The translations under genes were made by a program, and so were the position numbers. DNA of 64,000 nt from the NCBI RefSeq assembly GCF_000377505.1, contig NZ_KB898191.1:310001-374000 (forward strand), given 5' to 3'. Shown here piece by piece: positions 56,033 to 64,000 of the stretch (positions are counted from its first letter, which is position 1; the number at the start of each line of letters is the position of its first letter). This DNA comes from Paenibacillus massiliensis 2301065 = DSM 16942 (GTDB taxonomy: Bacteria; Bacillota; Bacilli; Paenibacillales; Paenibacillaceae). Under the pieces are notes generated by a model, which worked only from the letters and a program-made list of their open reading frames with translations, made no database searches and had not been told where the DNA came from.

Positions 56033-57153
56033 GCATCATGACGCTCTACATTAATAAAAACAAACAGATTGAGGACCGTCAGGTCTATCAGCGCATGATT
56101 ACGGAAGGCCGACGGATGGGACTGGAGGTATTCGTATTCACCCCATCCGACTTACACCCTACCAAGAAAATGCTGCTTGCTCAGGATTACGATCCTGTTC
56201 GTGGAGCCTGGACTCGCTCCTGGCGTGCTTTCCCACAAATGATCTATGATCGGTGTCGGATACAGCGAGGAAGCCGCTTCGAGCAGTTGAAGCGATTCCG
56301 TAGACAATATGGGCATCTGACCTTTCTGAATCGTCCACTCCGCAACAAATGGACCGTTCATCAGGCCCTGGCGGCTGTACCTGAGTTCTATCCTCATCTA
56401 CCCGCGACACGTCTGTTCCATCAATTCAGTGACGTACGCGAGATGCTGAAGCACAATTCACTCCTCTACCTCAAGCCCATCAATGGTACTGGCGGGAGAG
56501 GGGTACTACGCATCGAACCCGTTCCAGGCAAAACAAATCTGTATCTGGTTCAGGGAAGGGACCTGCAACGCAGGATCATCCCACCGAAGAGAATACCCAT
56601 TGAAAAGCTCAAATCTGCACTTTCCAGCTGGAATATGCACAACTACCTCATTCAAGAGGGTATACCGATCATGCTGGGCAACGGACGGGTGCATGATTAC
56701 CGGATGCTCGTACAGAAGAATGGGCAGGGACAATGGGAATTTACCGGGGGTGCTGGCAGGGTCGGTCCCCCCCGCAGTGTAACCTCCAATTTGCACGGAG
56801 GTGGAAATGCCGTTTCGATGCAAGAATTACTGAAGCAATGGATACCGGATGAGAATATTCGGCGTGAAGTCAGACACAATGCGGAGAAGCTCAGTGTGGC
56901 TATCGCTATCTACCTGGAGAATTTGTACGGTGCATTGTGCGAGCTCGCTCTGGATCTGGCTATCAACAAGCATGGTCACATTTATGTACTGGAGGTCAAT
57001 CCCAAGCCTGCTCGTGAGGTATTCTCAAAGATCGGTGAGAAAGATATCTATCGACTTGCGATCGTGCGGCCACTGGAATATGCACTGTGGATCCACCGCA
57101 ACAAACTGGCTTCCACCACGGTTGCTGGAAGAAGACGAAGAGTCCCCCGCTAG
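56014..57153 (+). CDS. YheC/YheD family ATP-grasp protein, copy 5
   Basis: Copy of 379 residues, short form. Motifs: MIYDRCRIQRGSRFEQL in place of YNRLPSRK, LLYLKPINGTGGRGVLRI, HDYRMLVQKNGQGQW, LHGGGNAVS and CELALDLAINKHGHIYVLEVN. It is closest to copy 2 by these loop changes (YDR form). ATG with AAGGAAGGGG upstream. Last gene of the run; a stem-loop overlaps its stop. Confidence 0.85.
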   Translation: MAEAVLGIMTLYINKNKQIEDRQVYQRMITEGRRMGLEVFVFTPSDLHPTKKMLLAQDYDPVRGAWTRSWRAFPQMIYDRCRIQRGSRFEQLKRFRRQYGHLTFLNRPLRNKWTVHQALAAVPEFYPHLPATRLFHQFSDVREMLKHNSLLYLKPINGTGGRGVLRIEPVPGKTNLYLVQGRDLQRRIIPPKRIPIEKLKSALSSWNMHNYLIQEGIPIMLGNGRVHDYRMLVQKNGQGQWEFTGGAGRVGPPRSVTSNLHGGGNAVSMQELLKQWIPDENIRREVRHNAEKLSVAIAIYLENLYGALCELALDLAINKHGHIYVLEVNPKPAREVFSKIGEKDIYRLAIVRPLEYALWIHRNKLASTTVAGRRRRVPR

Positions 57154-57167
57154 ACAAGGGACTCTTC
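57137..57167 (+). terminator. Terminator of the YheC/D array
   Basis: GAAGAGTCCC (57137-57146) pairs perfectly with GGGACTCTTC (57158-57167), overlapping the last codons. The U-run after it is weak (TATACATATTATTT). Confidence 0.6.
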
Positions 57168-57171
57168 TATA

Positions 57172-57226
57172 CATATTATTTATATCGTTACTTATTATTC
57201 ATATCGTCACATACTATTCATAGCAT
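57172..57226. repeat. Three imperfect direct repeats of about 20 bp
   Basis: TATTATTTATATCGTTACT, TATTATTCATATCGTCACA and TACTATTCATAGCATG follow one another between copy 5 and the HAD gene. Three units only, no spacers, so not CRISPR. Possible slippage product. Confidence 0.5.
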
Positions 57227-57251
57227 GTGTTCCGATTGTTGTCAGCTACAA

Positions 57252-57935
57252 CTACTTCGCCGATGAGTATAGCGCCAGCAGCTCTGTAAAATCCTTAATG
57301 ATTACATCTGAGCCACGCAGCTCCTCACCGCCTCCGAAGCCAGCATAGGCACAACCGACGACAGTCTGACCATTCTCCTTGCCTGCCTCCACATCCGAGG
57401 AGCGGTCACCCACCATCCAGGCGTTGGACAGACCATGGTGATCCAGCAGCAGCTTCACCAGATCGACCTTTGTGGCCGTATTGTATTGTCCCGCACTGTA
57501 GACCCCTTCGAACAATGGCATGATTTCATGGGCAGCCGCTACTCCTTTCACATAATCCTCCAGGCCGTTACTTGCCACGAACAACCGTACTCCTTGATCA
57601 TGAAGAGCTTGCAGCGTCTCCTTCACCTGCGGGTACAACTGATGTGTTCCTTGCTCCTTCAAGCCCTCCATCTCCAGCTCCAGCAACAGAATATCGGCTC
57701 GTGCCCGCGCCGCGTCACTGGCGTCCGGCATTACCTTCATCCAAATGTCGCTAAGCAGCATACCGAGACTGTTCATCATTCGCTCCTCTGGTGGCGTATC
57801 TCCCTCGAACAGTCCCTCTGCCCGTAGTTGGGCAAATAGTTTGTGGTAGACGGGACTTAGAAGCGTCTCGGTCTGAAATAACGTACCATCCATATCAAAA
57901 ATCATCGCTTCTGGCTTGGTCAACATCTTAGTCAT
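57252..57935 (-). CDS. HAD family phosphatase
   Basis: HAD hydrolase of 227 residues. Motif I is FDMDGTLFQTE (nucleophile Asp), motif II FVASNG, and motifs III/IV WMVGDRSSDVEAGKENG. The cap lies between motifs I and II, as in phosphoglycolate or pyrophosphate phosphatases. The substrate is unknown. AAGGA lies about 13 nt before the ATG. Confidence 0.8.
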   Translation of the reverse strand: MTKMLTKPEAMIFDMDGTLFQTETLLSPVYHKLFAQLRAEGLFEGDTPPEERMMNSLGMLLSDIWMKVMPDASDAARARADILLLELEMEGLKEQGTHQLYPQVKETLQALHDQGVRLFVASNGLEDYVKGVAAAHEIMPLFEGVYSAGQYNTATKVDLVKLLLDHHGLSNAWMVGDRSSDVEAGKENGQTVVGCAYAGFGGGEELRGSDVIIKDFTELLALYSSAK

Positions 57936-58022
57936 TGGGTTCTTATCGTCCTTCCTCCAACATGGCTATATGTCATTAGCTTATCATAAGCCATCTGGCC
58001 ATGGAACTTTCGTTGTTAAACG

Positions 58023-58238
58023 TTAGTCAACTACATGGGCAGCAGCCCTGAATTCATACTGATCGCGTTCATACACTTTGCCAGCGATGGTCACCGAATC
58101 TGGTGCAATGCGCTCTACTGTGCCACCGAAATCCTCAAAGGTTGTCCGGCACGTCTCATCCACAGACACGATATATACGCGCAGCTGTGTCATGGCAGCA
58201 GCAAACAGCTCCATATCCGTTCTCAGCGTCTTATACAT
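58023..58238 (-). CDS. Small hypothetical protein
   Basis: Protein of 71 residues from the ATG at 58238 (AGGGTG 6 nt upstream), or up to 77 residues from GTG codons at 58247 or 58256. It has a helix at about 1-22, then an alternating pattern (RVYIVSVDETCRTTFEDFGG, VERIAPDSVTIAGKVYERDQYEF) suggesting a small beta domain. No family recognised. It lies upstream of the HAD gene in the same direction. Confidence 0.55.
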   Translation of the reverse strand: MYKTLRTDMELFAAAMTQLRVYIVSVDETCRTTFEDFGGTVERIAPDSVTIAGKVYERDQYEFRAAAHVVD

Positions 58239-58309
58239 ACGATTCACCCTGCTCACCTCGGTTCGTTACATGCTTTGAACGATTGCCCATCAGTTAATCC
58301 AACCTTAAC

Positions 58310-58385
58310 TGTTACTAATTTCTTGCTGCTGTTGTTCACTTCCTGCTGCTCTTCTTCACTTCCTGCTACTCTTGTTGAATTCTTG
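58310..58385. repeat. CTTCCTGCT low-complexity repeat
   Basis: Repeated CTTGCTGCTGTTGTTCAC, CTTCCTGCTGCTCTTCTTCA and CTTCCTGCTACTCTTG units, about 20 bp each, lie between the small hypothetical gene and the Kelch-SLH gene. No gene seen here. Confidence 0.5.
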
Positions 58386-58443
58386 TTACGTATGATAAAG
58401 CAATTCAGTCCATGATTTCAACAGAATAATTATTCTTGTTCAT

Positions 58444-58475
58444 GAAAAACCAGCCGTCATGAACTGACGACTGGC
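58444..58475 (-). terminator. Terminator of the Kelch-SLH gene
   Basis: CCAG-C-CGTCA (58450-58459) pairs with TGACG-A-CTGG (58465-58474). On the minus strand TTTTT follows. Confidence 0.7.
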
Positions 58476-58539
58476 TTCTTGGTTGTTCAGGCATTTCTGA
58501 TGGCATTTCTAACGGCATTCTAATTTAGATCAGAGTTGT

Positions 58540-61500
58540 TTAGATCAGACTTGCAAACTTAAGAATTCTTTCGATCAATGCTGCCGTCTCTGCACGGCTC
58601 ACTGGGGATTGACTATTCAGCATTCCTGCTTGATCCCCCTGCACAATACCTTGTTGTACAGCGAACCCTACGGCGGCACTAGCCCATGAAGATACGAGAT
58701 CCCCATCCTGATACGACTCAAGCTCAGACAGGCTATTGGCGGCTGTGTCCACATGTGCCAGCTTTACAGCACGAATGAGGATTGCGACCGCTTCCTCGCG
58801 GCTAATGTTCCGATTAGGCTTGAAGGAGCCATCATCATATCCGGTGAGGAGTCCATATGCAGAAGCCGTATTGACATAATCCTGATACCAGGCATTCTGG
58901 TCCACATCGCTAAATGTCTTGCCTACCCGCGATTGGTCTTGAAGCCCGAATGCACGTACAGCAATTGTCGCAAATTCAGCACGGGTTATCTCACGATTAG
59001 GCTCGAAGCTTGAAGCACTGGTGCCTTCAACGACAAGTCTGGATGCCATGTTCACAATGGCGCCATTCGCCCAATGATTCACCGTATCAGCAAAGCCCTC
59101 TTCATTCCAAATTAGCGCATACGTCCCGCTGCTGAGCAAGCTGTTAATTTGTGCATAATATCGACCATTCAGTTGTATAACCTTAGTTGGCACGTGCATG
59201 AAGGATACCTGGGATTCATCGTACACAATACCTGTGGTAATACGATTAGGATCGTATCCTGCTGGCAATAAAATAAGCGATTTTGCATATTCCTCAAAAT
59301 CTGGCACAGTGATTTGTACCCCTTGATACTCTGCTGTCACAGCAAAATGGATTGCCGTTCCTACCAAGGTGAGATTTCGAGCAGCTGCAGCCCGCTCAAT
59401 GGCCTGCATTTGTGCTGTGTTATCACCGGAAACGGTGATGCTATAATGAAGGCTTTGCAACTCCGTTGCTGCGCCATATTGATTAGCGATTCTGTCCGTA
59501 TGAAGCTGTCTGGCTTGCAGAATCGTGCTACCTTGCCCTGCATTGATTTCGATAGAACCATCTTGTTTCTCAAGCCACTGAGTAAGCTTGGCATCCAGTT
59601 GTGTCCTAACCGTATTCTCACTTGCAGAATTGATGACGAGTTTGTTTCGTCCAGTCTTTTCGAGCACAGAGATTGCTTTGTCGCTGTCCACTTGAACAAC
59701 AGTCACCTGTTCTCCGTTTTCATTTTGCACCGTAGTCGAAGCGATCGTGTCACCAGTTACTTCGTCTTTGACTTCGGAGCCATCATGATCTGACGATGAA
59801 GACTGATCATCTGTCGTACCTGGAGCAGAGTTATTGGTTCCGCCTCCGCCACCACCGTTGTCTCCACTACCAGAATTGTCGTCGTTGCTGCTTCTAGTCC
59901 TTACGTTCACGACAATATCAATGGATTTACCTGCATATTCAATAGTAATTACCGTACTGCCCTTAGACACTGCAGTAATTAGTCCATGCTCATTGACTGT
60001 AGCAACGTTCGGATTGGATGAAGTATACGTTACTCCTTCGCTTACGACCTTGTGGCTTCCATCTTCATACACCGCTTGTGTTACCGTTTGCTGCGTTTCA
60101 CCCTTTAATAGGTTGTATGACGCATTATCTACAGACAGATTGGTAACGGCAGGTGGACTATACAGTACATTGACAATGGCCGCAGCAGACATTCCGTTGT
60201 AGACCGCTGTAATGACGGAAGTCCCCTCGGCGAGTCCAGTCACCAGACCATCGGTGTTCACAGTAGCTATTTGAGGCTCCGATGAGCTGAACGTTACCCC
60301 GCTTGTGATGACATATGAGGAGTTGTCTTCCTCGTATACACCTGTAACAACAGTTTGATGTGTGTCATTCAACTGCAGGTTGTAGCTAGAGCTGTCCAAT
60401 GTGATAGGAGGCTTGGTAGGTGTACGGAAGCCCTTCATCTCGCTTGCGTATGTGATTCCATAGCGATCTATCGCATATGCGCGATAACTATAGTTGGCAT
60501 CAGGTGCAAGGTTGGCCGCCTTAATGGAGTAATTCCCCGCACCACCCGCTGTGCTTGCATACCTGATAGCATGAGAGTTGGAATCATACACCTCAATACC
60601 ACGTTCTGTCACAGGGTTCTTGCCTTGTATGACTACTTCACCTGAGAGCTCCGCATAGCTTGAGGTGATGGTGTTCACATCCCCTGTTGCTACGATTGGA
60701 GCTGATTGTAACGTCCAGGTCTCGTTGATGATGGAACCCATCACTTCTGAATAACCACCAAATGAGAAGAGCTGGTCACGCTTCGGGTCATACACCATAG
60801 CAACATGACCACGCTTGTTGGTGACAAGAGGCTGTTGGCTCCAGTCTGTCCCGCTCCAGAACCAGGTATCATCGTTCATTCGTCCGCCGGATCCCAGTAT
60901 TTCGCCGCCGAACAGGATGATATGCGCACCATCATAGGCTAGACCATAGGCCATCCGTATGTTTGGGGCACTTGTGGTTATGTGTTGAGTCCAGTCTACG
61001 CCGTCCCAAGTCCACGTATCGTTAAGAAAACCTCCGCTAGAGTTTCCACCGAACATCACAAGATTCTGATTGGCCGGATCGTAGGCCATTTGCCCGAAAG
61101 CACGGGGAGTTGGGCTCGTTGAAGGTGCTTGTTGAACCCAGTTACCTCCATCCCACACCCATGTTTCATTGGTAGGCCCTGTCTGAGACTGACCACCGAA
61201 AAAGACAATATTACCATTTTTTTCATCCGTGGCCATATACGGAACTCCCCGAAGTCCAGGGCTAGCAGAAGGCGTCAGCTCCTGCCAATCAGTGCCTGTC
61301 CAGGTCCAGGTATCTCCGAGAAAATTCGTCCGACCATCTCCGCCATACATAATAATCCGATTTGAAATGGGGTCATATGCCATACCACCACCACTTCTTG
61401 CAGGCGGCGTGACCGTGGGGTGGAGCTGCTCCCAGTTCTCCCCATCCCATGTCCATGTGTCATTAACACGAATGGTAGAGCCTCCTACGTAACCTCCAAA

Positions 61501-61725
61501 CATGAGAATTTTCTCACTTCTTGGGTCATAGGCCATCAAGGGAGCTGTTCTCGCTTGAGGTAGAGTCGTCGGATATCTCTCTGTCCAGACATAATTCTCT
61601 GTCGTAGCTAAGGAAGCTGAAGTAGCTCCTACTTGCGACATCAAAATACTGACCGGTAGGTTGATGATCAGATTTAACGATAGAACCAACAATATTATTT
61701 TTTGTGATAGTCTTGCTGCAAACAA
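58540..61725 (-). CDS. Kelch/Big_2/SLH surface protein
   Basis: Exported protein of 1061 residues. Signal peptide about 1-37. About six Kelch-type repeats follow (45-345), each with MAYDP...FGG and ETW/DTWTWDG. A fibronectin III-like domain (about 350-440) and two Big_2 domains (about 445-525 and 530-612, ATVN-x-x-GLVT pattern) come next, then a Gly/Asn/Ser/Asp linker (615-665), an unassigned region, and three SLH modules (about 890-1061, ITRAEFATI, ISREEAVAIL, VSRAETAALI). SLH modules bind pyruvylated wall polymers, so it should sit on the cell surface. TTG start with GGGGGG 7 nt upstream. Confidence 0.85.
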   Translation of the reverse strand: MFAARLSQKIILLVLSLNLIINLPVSILMSQVGATSASLATTENYVWTERYPTTLPQARTAPLMAYDPRSEKILMFGGYVGGSTIRVNDTWTWDGENWEQLHPTVTPPARSGGGMAYDPISNRIIMYGGDGRTNFLGDTWTWTGTDWQELTPSASPGLRGVPYMATDEKNGNIVFFGGQSQTGPTNETWVWDGGNWVQQAPSTSPTPRAFGQMAYDPANQNLVMFGGNSSGGFLNDTWTWDGVDWTQHITTSAPNIRMAYGLAYDGAHIILFGGEILGSGGRMNDDTWFWSGTDWSQQPLVTNKRGHVAMVYDPKRDQLFSFGGYSEVMGSIINETWTLQSAPIVATGDVNTITSSYAELSGEVVIQGKNPVTERGIEVYDSNSHAIRYASTAGGAGNYSIKAANLAPDANYSYRAYAIDRYGITYASEMKGFRTPTKPPITLDSSSYNLQLNDTHQTVVTGVYEEDNSSYVITSGVTFSSSEPQIATVNTDGLVTGLAEGTSVITAVYNGMSAAAIVNVLYSPPAVTNLSVDNASYNLLKGETQQTVTQAVYEDGSHKVVSEGVTYTSSNPNVATVNEHGLITAVSKGSTVITIEYAGKSIDIVVNVRTRSSNDDNSGSGDNGGGGGGTNNSAPGTTDDQSSSSDHDGSEVKDEVTGDTIASTTVQNENGEQVTVVQVDSDKAISVLEKTGRNKLVINSASENTVRTQLDAKLTQWLEKQDGSIEINAGQGSTILQARQLHTDRIANQYGAATELQSLHYSITVSGDNTAQMQAIERAAAARNLTLVGTAIHFAVTAEYQGVQITVPDFEEYAKSLILLPAGYDPNRITTGIVYDESQVSFMHVPTKVIQLNGRYYAQINSLLSSGTYALIWNEEGFADTVNHWANGAIVNMASRLVVEGTSASSFEPNREITRAEFATIAVRAFGLQDQSRVGKTFSDVDQNAWYQDYVNTASAYGLLTGYDDGSFKPNRNISREEAVAILIRAVKLAHVDTAANSLSELESYQDGDLVSSWASAAVGFAVQQGIVQGDQAGMLNSQSPVSRAETAALIERILKFASLI

Positions 61726-61927
61726 TGTGGTACCCCCCGTTATAATGTAAAATTAATTGAGCCTAATCATATATCGGTAGAGTGATATAGTTCATAAATA
61801 TCTCTTTTGTACTAGATCCTTTTACAAGATTTATAAATTCAGTGCATGTTATCAATACTTGCTAATGATTAGAGTTCTATTGGGCGTGGAGAACCCTGAA
61901 GCCTTAAACCGAACATGGGCTATTGTC

Positions 61928-61960
61928 AAAATAAAAAGCGGCCGCACCTGGCGAACCGCT
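61928..61960 (-). terminator. Terminator of cotJABC
   Basis: AGCGG (61937-61941) pairs with CCGCT (61956-61960). On the minus strand TTTTTATTTT follows. The 200 bp between it and the Kelch-SLH gene hold no gene. Confidence 0.6.
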
Positions 61961-61969
61961 CTTCTTCGT

Positions 61970-62539
61970 TCAAAAGATTTTCTTATGCTCCCGATCCTCC
62001 TTGAGAATCTCGACAGCTTCCCGGAATCGCAGAGAATGCACCACCTCGCGCTCCCTCAGGAACTTCAGGCTATCCTGCAGATCGACATCATCCGTCATAT
62101 CGATCAGCCATTGATAGGTGGCCCTGGCCTTCTCCTCCGCTGCGATATCCTCGTACAAATCGGCTATGGGATCACCCTTCGCTTGAATATAGCTCGCCGT
62201 AAACGGAACACCTGCTGCGTTCTCATAGAAAAGCGCCCGGTCATGGCTCACATAGTGTGCGTCCAAGCCTGCTGCCTTCAGCTGCTCTGTCGTTGCATCC
62301 TTCGTCAGCTTATAGATCATGGTGGCGATCATTTCGAGATGAGCGAATTCTTCTGTACCGATATCATTAAGCAGACCGATGACTTTATCTGGTATAGTGT
62401 ACCGCTGGTTAAGATATCGAAGGGCCGCGGCCAGCTCGCCGTCTGCTCCACCATATTGCTCCTGCAGCAATTTGGCCATATGCGGGTCACATTTACTTAC
62501 ACGTACAGGGTACTGCAGTTTCTTCTCATAAATCCACAT
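61970..62539 (-). CDS. cotJC: Spore coat protein CotJC, manganese catalase family
   Basis: CotJC of 189 residues with the ferritin-like manganese-catalase fold. Metal ligands are in GGADGELAAALRYLNQRY, GTEEFAHLEMIATMIY and EEKARATYQWL. It ends with a basic tail. In B. subtilis it is part of the spore coat and made in the mother cell. ATG preceded by GGAGGT. Confidence 0.9.
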   Translation of the reverse strand: MWIYEKKLQYPVRVSKCDPHMAKLLQEQYGGADGELAAALRYLNQRYTIPDKVIGLLNDIGTEEFAHLEMIATMIYKLTKDATTEQLKAAGLDAHYVSHDRALFYENAAGVPFTASYIQAKGDPIADLYEDIAAEEKARATYQWLIDMTDDVDLQDSLKFLREREVVHSLRFREAVEILKEDREHKKIF

Positions 62540-62572
62540 GTAACGGACCTCCTATCCTCTCCAAATCGCGCT

Positions 62573-62908
62573 TCATACCTGCCATGGCCATGGAGTTTTG
62601 CTCCACTCCCACGGATACTTCGAGAACGCGTGACCAAAGTGCATTAAAGGCCCATATAGCAGCTGGAATTGATGGGCGAGCTGTGTCCGCTCCTTGGTCA
62701 GCTTGTTATATTGCTCAATCGCCTGATAGTCATCAGGATGAGTATCGAGGTACAGATTCAGCTCGACGAGCACAAAATCTACGGCCTGCAGCTGCTCCAG
62801 TAGTTCATAATATTTGTCATCACACATCTTCTCCGCTTCGGCCCCATAGAGCGGCTGATTCGGAGAATTCGGCTGTGGCAGCTTCGCATTCGGCTCCTGA
62901 TTGCTCAT
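62573..62908 (-). CDS. cotJB: Spore coat protein CotJB
   Basis: CotJB of 111 residues. Family core: YYELLEQLQAVDFVLVELNLYLDTHP, split here as YYELLEQLQAVDF and VELNLYLDTHPDD, then AIEQYN and LYGPLMHFG. The N-terminal 25 residues (Asn/Pro/Gln-rich) are longer than in B. subtilis. The start overlaps the cotJA stop by 4 bp. Confidence 0.85.
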   Translation of the reverse strand: MSNQEPNAKLPQPNSPNQPLYGAEAEKMCDDKYYELLEQLQAVDFVLVELNLYLDTHPDDYQAIEQYNKLTKERTQLAHQFQLLYGPLMHFGHAFSKYPWEWSKTPWPWQV

Positions 62909-63135
62909 CCTACTCCGCCCCCCTTCGTGGTCAGATTAGGCACGTAAGGACTATAGAGTGCAGGCCATAATGTTCCTTTTCTCAAAGCCTCTGCTGGACT
63001 GAATTGCGGCAGTCCAGGCGGCTGAAATGTAATGAACAGATTCGGGGGCAGGCTATAGAATTTGACTCGAATCGGCGGACAGGGATCGCACGGACCTACA
63101 AAGGGATAGTATCTACCCTCTTGCGGAAATTTCAC
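62905..63135 (-). CDS. cotJA: Spore coat associated protein CotJA
   Basis: CotJA of 76 residues, Pro-rich: RYYPFVGPCDPCPPI, FITFQPPGLPQFSPAEAL and LWPALYSPY. GTG start at 63135 with AAGGAGG 7 nt upstream; the frame extends 14 codons further without support. First gene of cotJABC. Upstream, 63136-63500 has no gene; I could not find a convincing SigE promoter. Confidence 0.8.
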   Translation of the reverse strand: MKFPQEGRYYPFVGPCDPCPPIRVKFYSLPPNLFITFQPPGLPQFSPAEALRKGTLWPALYSPYVPNLTTKGGGVG

Positions 63136-63498
63136 GGCTTTACCTCCTTCGCTCAGCTTTCCTTCTAGAACGAGCAACTCATGCGCTACACATACAATTT
63201 ATAAGCATCACACTCCATATCGGCATGCGACTTTCAAGATAAGACGTACGTACGATCAATACATATACAATTCAATATGACATGAAATCCATAGGCTCTG
63301 TTATCCAATCTATGCACAACGCAGCTTATTCTGAACTGGAAAATACGCATAGTAGCCTCGTATTATATCGATGTTTCATGATATCAATAAAAACAGCTGT
63401 CGATGTACTTTCACAGAAGATAGACCTCGTCAGATTGAAACTTATCCTACGATGATCGAATTGTTCAGCTCTGCTGAAAATTGATAGATGTCATCATC

Positions 63499-63536
63499 GA
63501 AAAAAAAGCTGCTCCTGTCCAAAGACAGAAGCAGCT
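63499..63536 (-). terminator. Terminator of the CNNM-like gene
   Basis: AGCTGCTCCTGTC (63507-63519) pairs with GACAGAAGCAGCT (63524-63536), one mismatch. On the minus strand eight T follow. Confidence 0.85.
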
Positions 63537-63651
63537 GTGACCAGCCTGATGTCCCATATGTATTGCAGCTACATTTGGGGCACCGTGTTGGCAGTGATAT
63601 TCAGTTCATTCCTATAACGTTATCCTACAATTTATCCGTGTCTGGGTCACA

Positions 63652-64000
63652 TTACGTTCGCTTGGACGATTCTGAAGGTGCGGAATCCCCCAGAATGATA
63701 CGTACTCGCAAAATGCGCAGTGCAGTAGCCTCTTCCACTTCTAGCACGGCACCATCCCACTGGACCTGCTGTCCTTGCTGAGGACTGCCCGCCAGCTCCT
63801 TGAACAGCCATCCCCCGATAGAGTCCACCTCACGATCCTCCAGTTCCAGACCCGTGAGCTTGTTCACATCCTCTATCAGCAATCGTCCGTCTACAGACAT
63901 CTCATGTCCATTCCTTTCCACCTCAGGCCGCTCGTCCTCGAATTCATCGTATAAATCACCCACGATTTCCTCCAGAATGGCTTCAGCAGTTAACATTCCA
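63652..64000 (-). CDS. CNNM/HlyC-CorC family membrane protein, 3' part
   Basis: Incomplete: the reading frame continues past the window end. The visible 116 residues are the C-terminal transporter-associated (CorC_HlyC) domain: ILEEIVGDLYDEFEDE, DGRLLIEDVNKLTGLELED, TIGG-type SIGGWLFKELAG and ALRILRVRI. The missing part should hold the DUF21/CNNM membrane domain and CBS pair. Likely role: magnesium or other cation efflux. Confidence 0.75.
   Translation of the reverse strand, partial: GMLTAEAILEEIVGDLYDEFEDERPEVERNGHEMSVDGRLLIEDVNKLTGLELEDREVDSIGGWLFKELAGSPQQGQQVQWDGAVLEVEEATALRILRVRIILGDSAPSESSKRT

Noticed and set aside
57172..57226. Possible CRISPR-like repeats
   Set aside because: Only three diverging units with no spacers and no cas genes.

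Overview
The window comes from a spore-forming, low-to-mid GC Firmicute, most likely Paenibacillus or a close relative. The evidence is the gene order citZ-icd-mdh near phoR/phoP, pyk, accD-accA, dnaE and ytrH-ytrI, together with spore genes (cotJABC, the YheC/YheD family, ytrHI), an S-layer-homology (SLH) surface protein, and strong AGGAGG ribosome sites with many GTG and TTG starts. I saw no tRNA, rRNA, insertion sequence, prophage or CRISPR array.

Layout: 0.1-2.8 kb holds phosphate two-component genes in the order phoR then phoP. 3-4.6 kb has a stress-type SDR and a small membrane protein. 4.7-8.3 kb is the TCA operon citZ-icd-mdh. 9-13.3 kb has a secreted asparaginase, a secreted stalk/repeat protein, a nitroreductase, fxsA and a thioesterase. 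13.5-17.4 kb is a polar amino-acid ABC importer that includes a CapA-type metallophosphatase. 17.5-21.1 kb is pstSCAB, and 21.3-24 kb has a LysR regulator and pyk.

24.1-39.7 kb is the most unusual part: 17 tightly packed, mostly overlapping minus-strand genes lying between pyk and accA, where many Bacilli carry pfkA. They encode a stand-alone NRPS-type adenylation domain, a separate carrier protein, aspartate decarboxylase (PanD), a radical SAM/SPASM enzyme, an SDR, a Gfo/Idh/MocA oxidoreductase, a GT2 glycosyltransferase, an FkbM methyltransferase, an HprK-like kinase, a nucleotidyltransferase, two P-loop kinases, a PHP phosphoesterase, an ABC-2 exporter and a possible cysteine acyltransferase (BtrH-like). 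The set reads as a biosynthesis-plus-export operon for an aminoacylated, phosphorylated and/or glycosylated product that I cannot match to a known pathway.

39.9-50.2 kb returns to the conserved backbone: accD-accA, a DUF2007-like protein, YutG/PgpA, dnaE with a long linker, ytrH-ytrI, ytoI, a ytpI-like gene and yheA. 50.4-57.2 kb is an array of five YheC/YheD ATP-grasp paralogues with one GNAT gene. 57.2-64 kb has a HAD phosphatase, a small unknown, a 1061-residue Kelch/Big_2/SLH protein, cotJABC and the 3' end of a CNNM/HlyC-type membrane protein.

Regulation visible in the sequence: PHO-box arrays with 11-nt period precede phoR, phoP and pstS. A cre-like site follows the citZ promoter, and a TnrA-like site lies upstream of the asparaginase promoter. 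Many operon ends carry clear intrinsic terminators.
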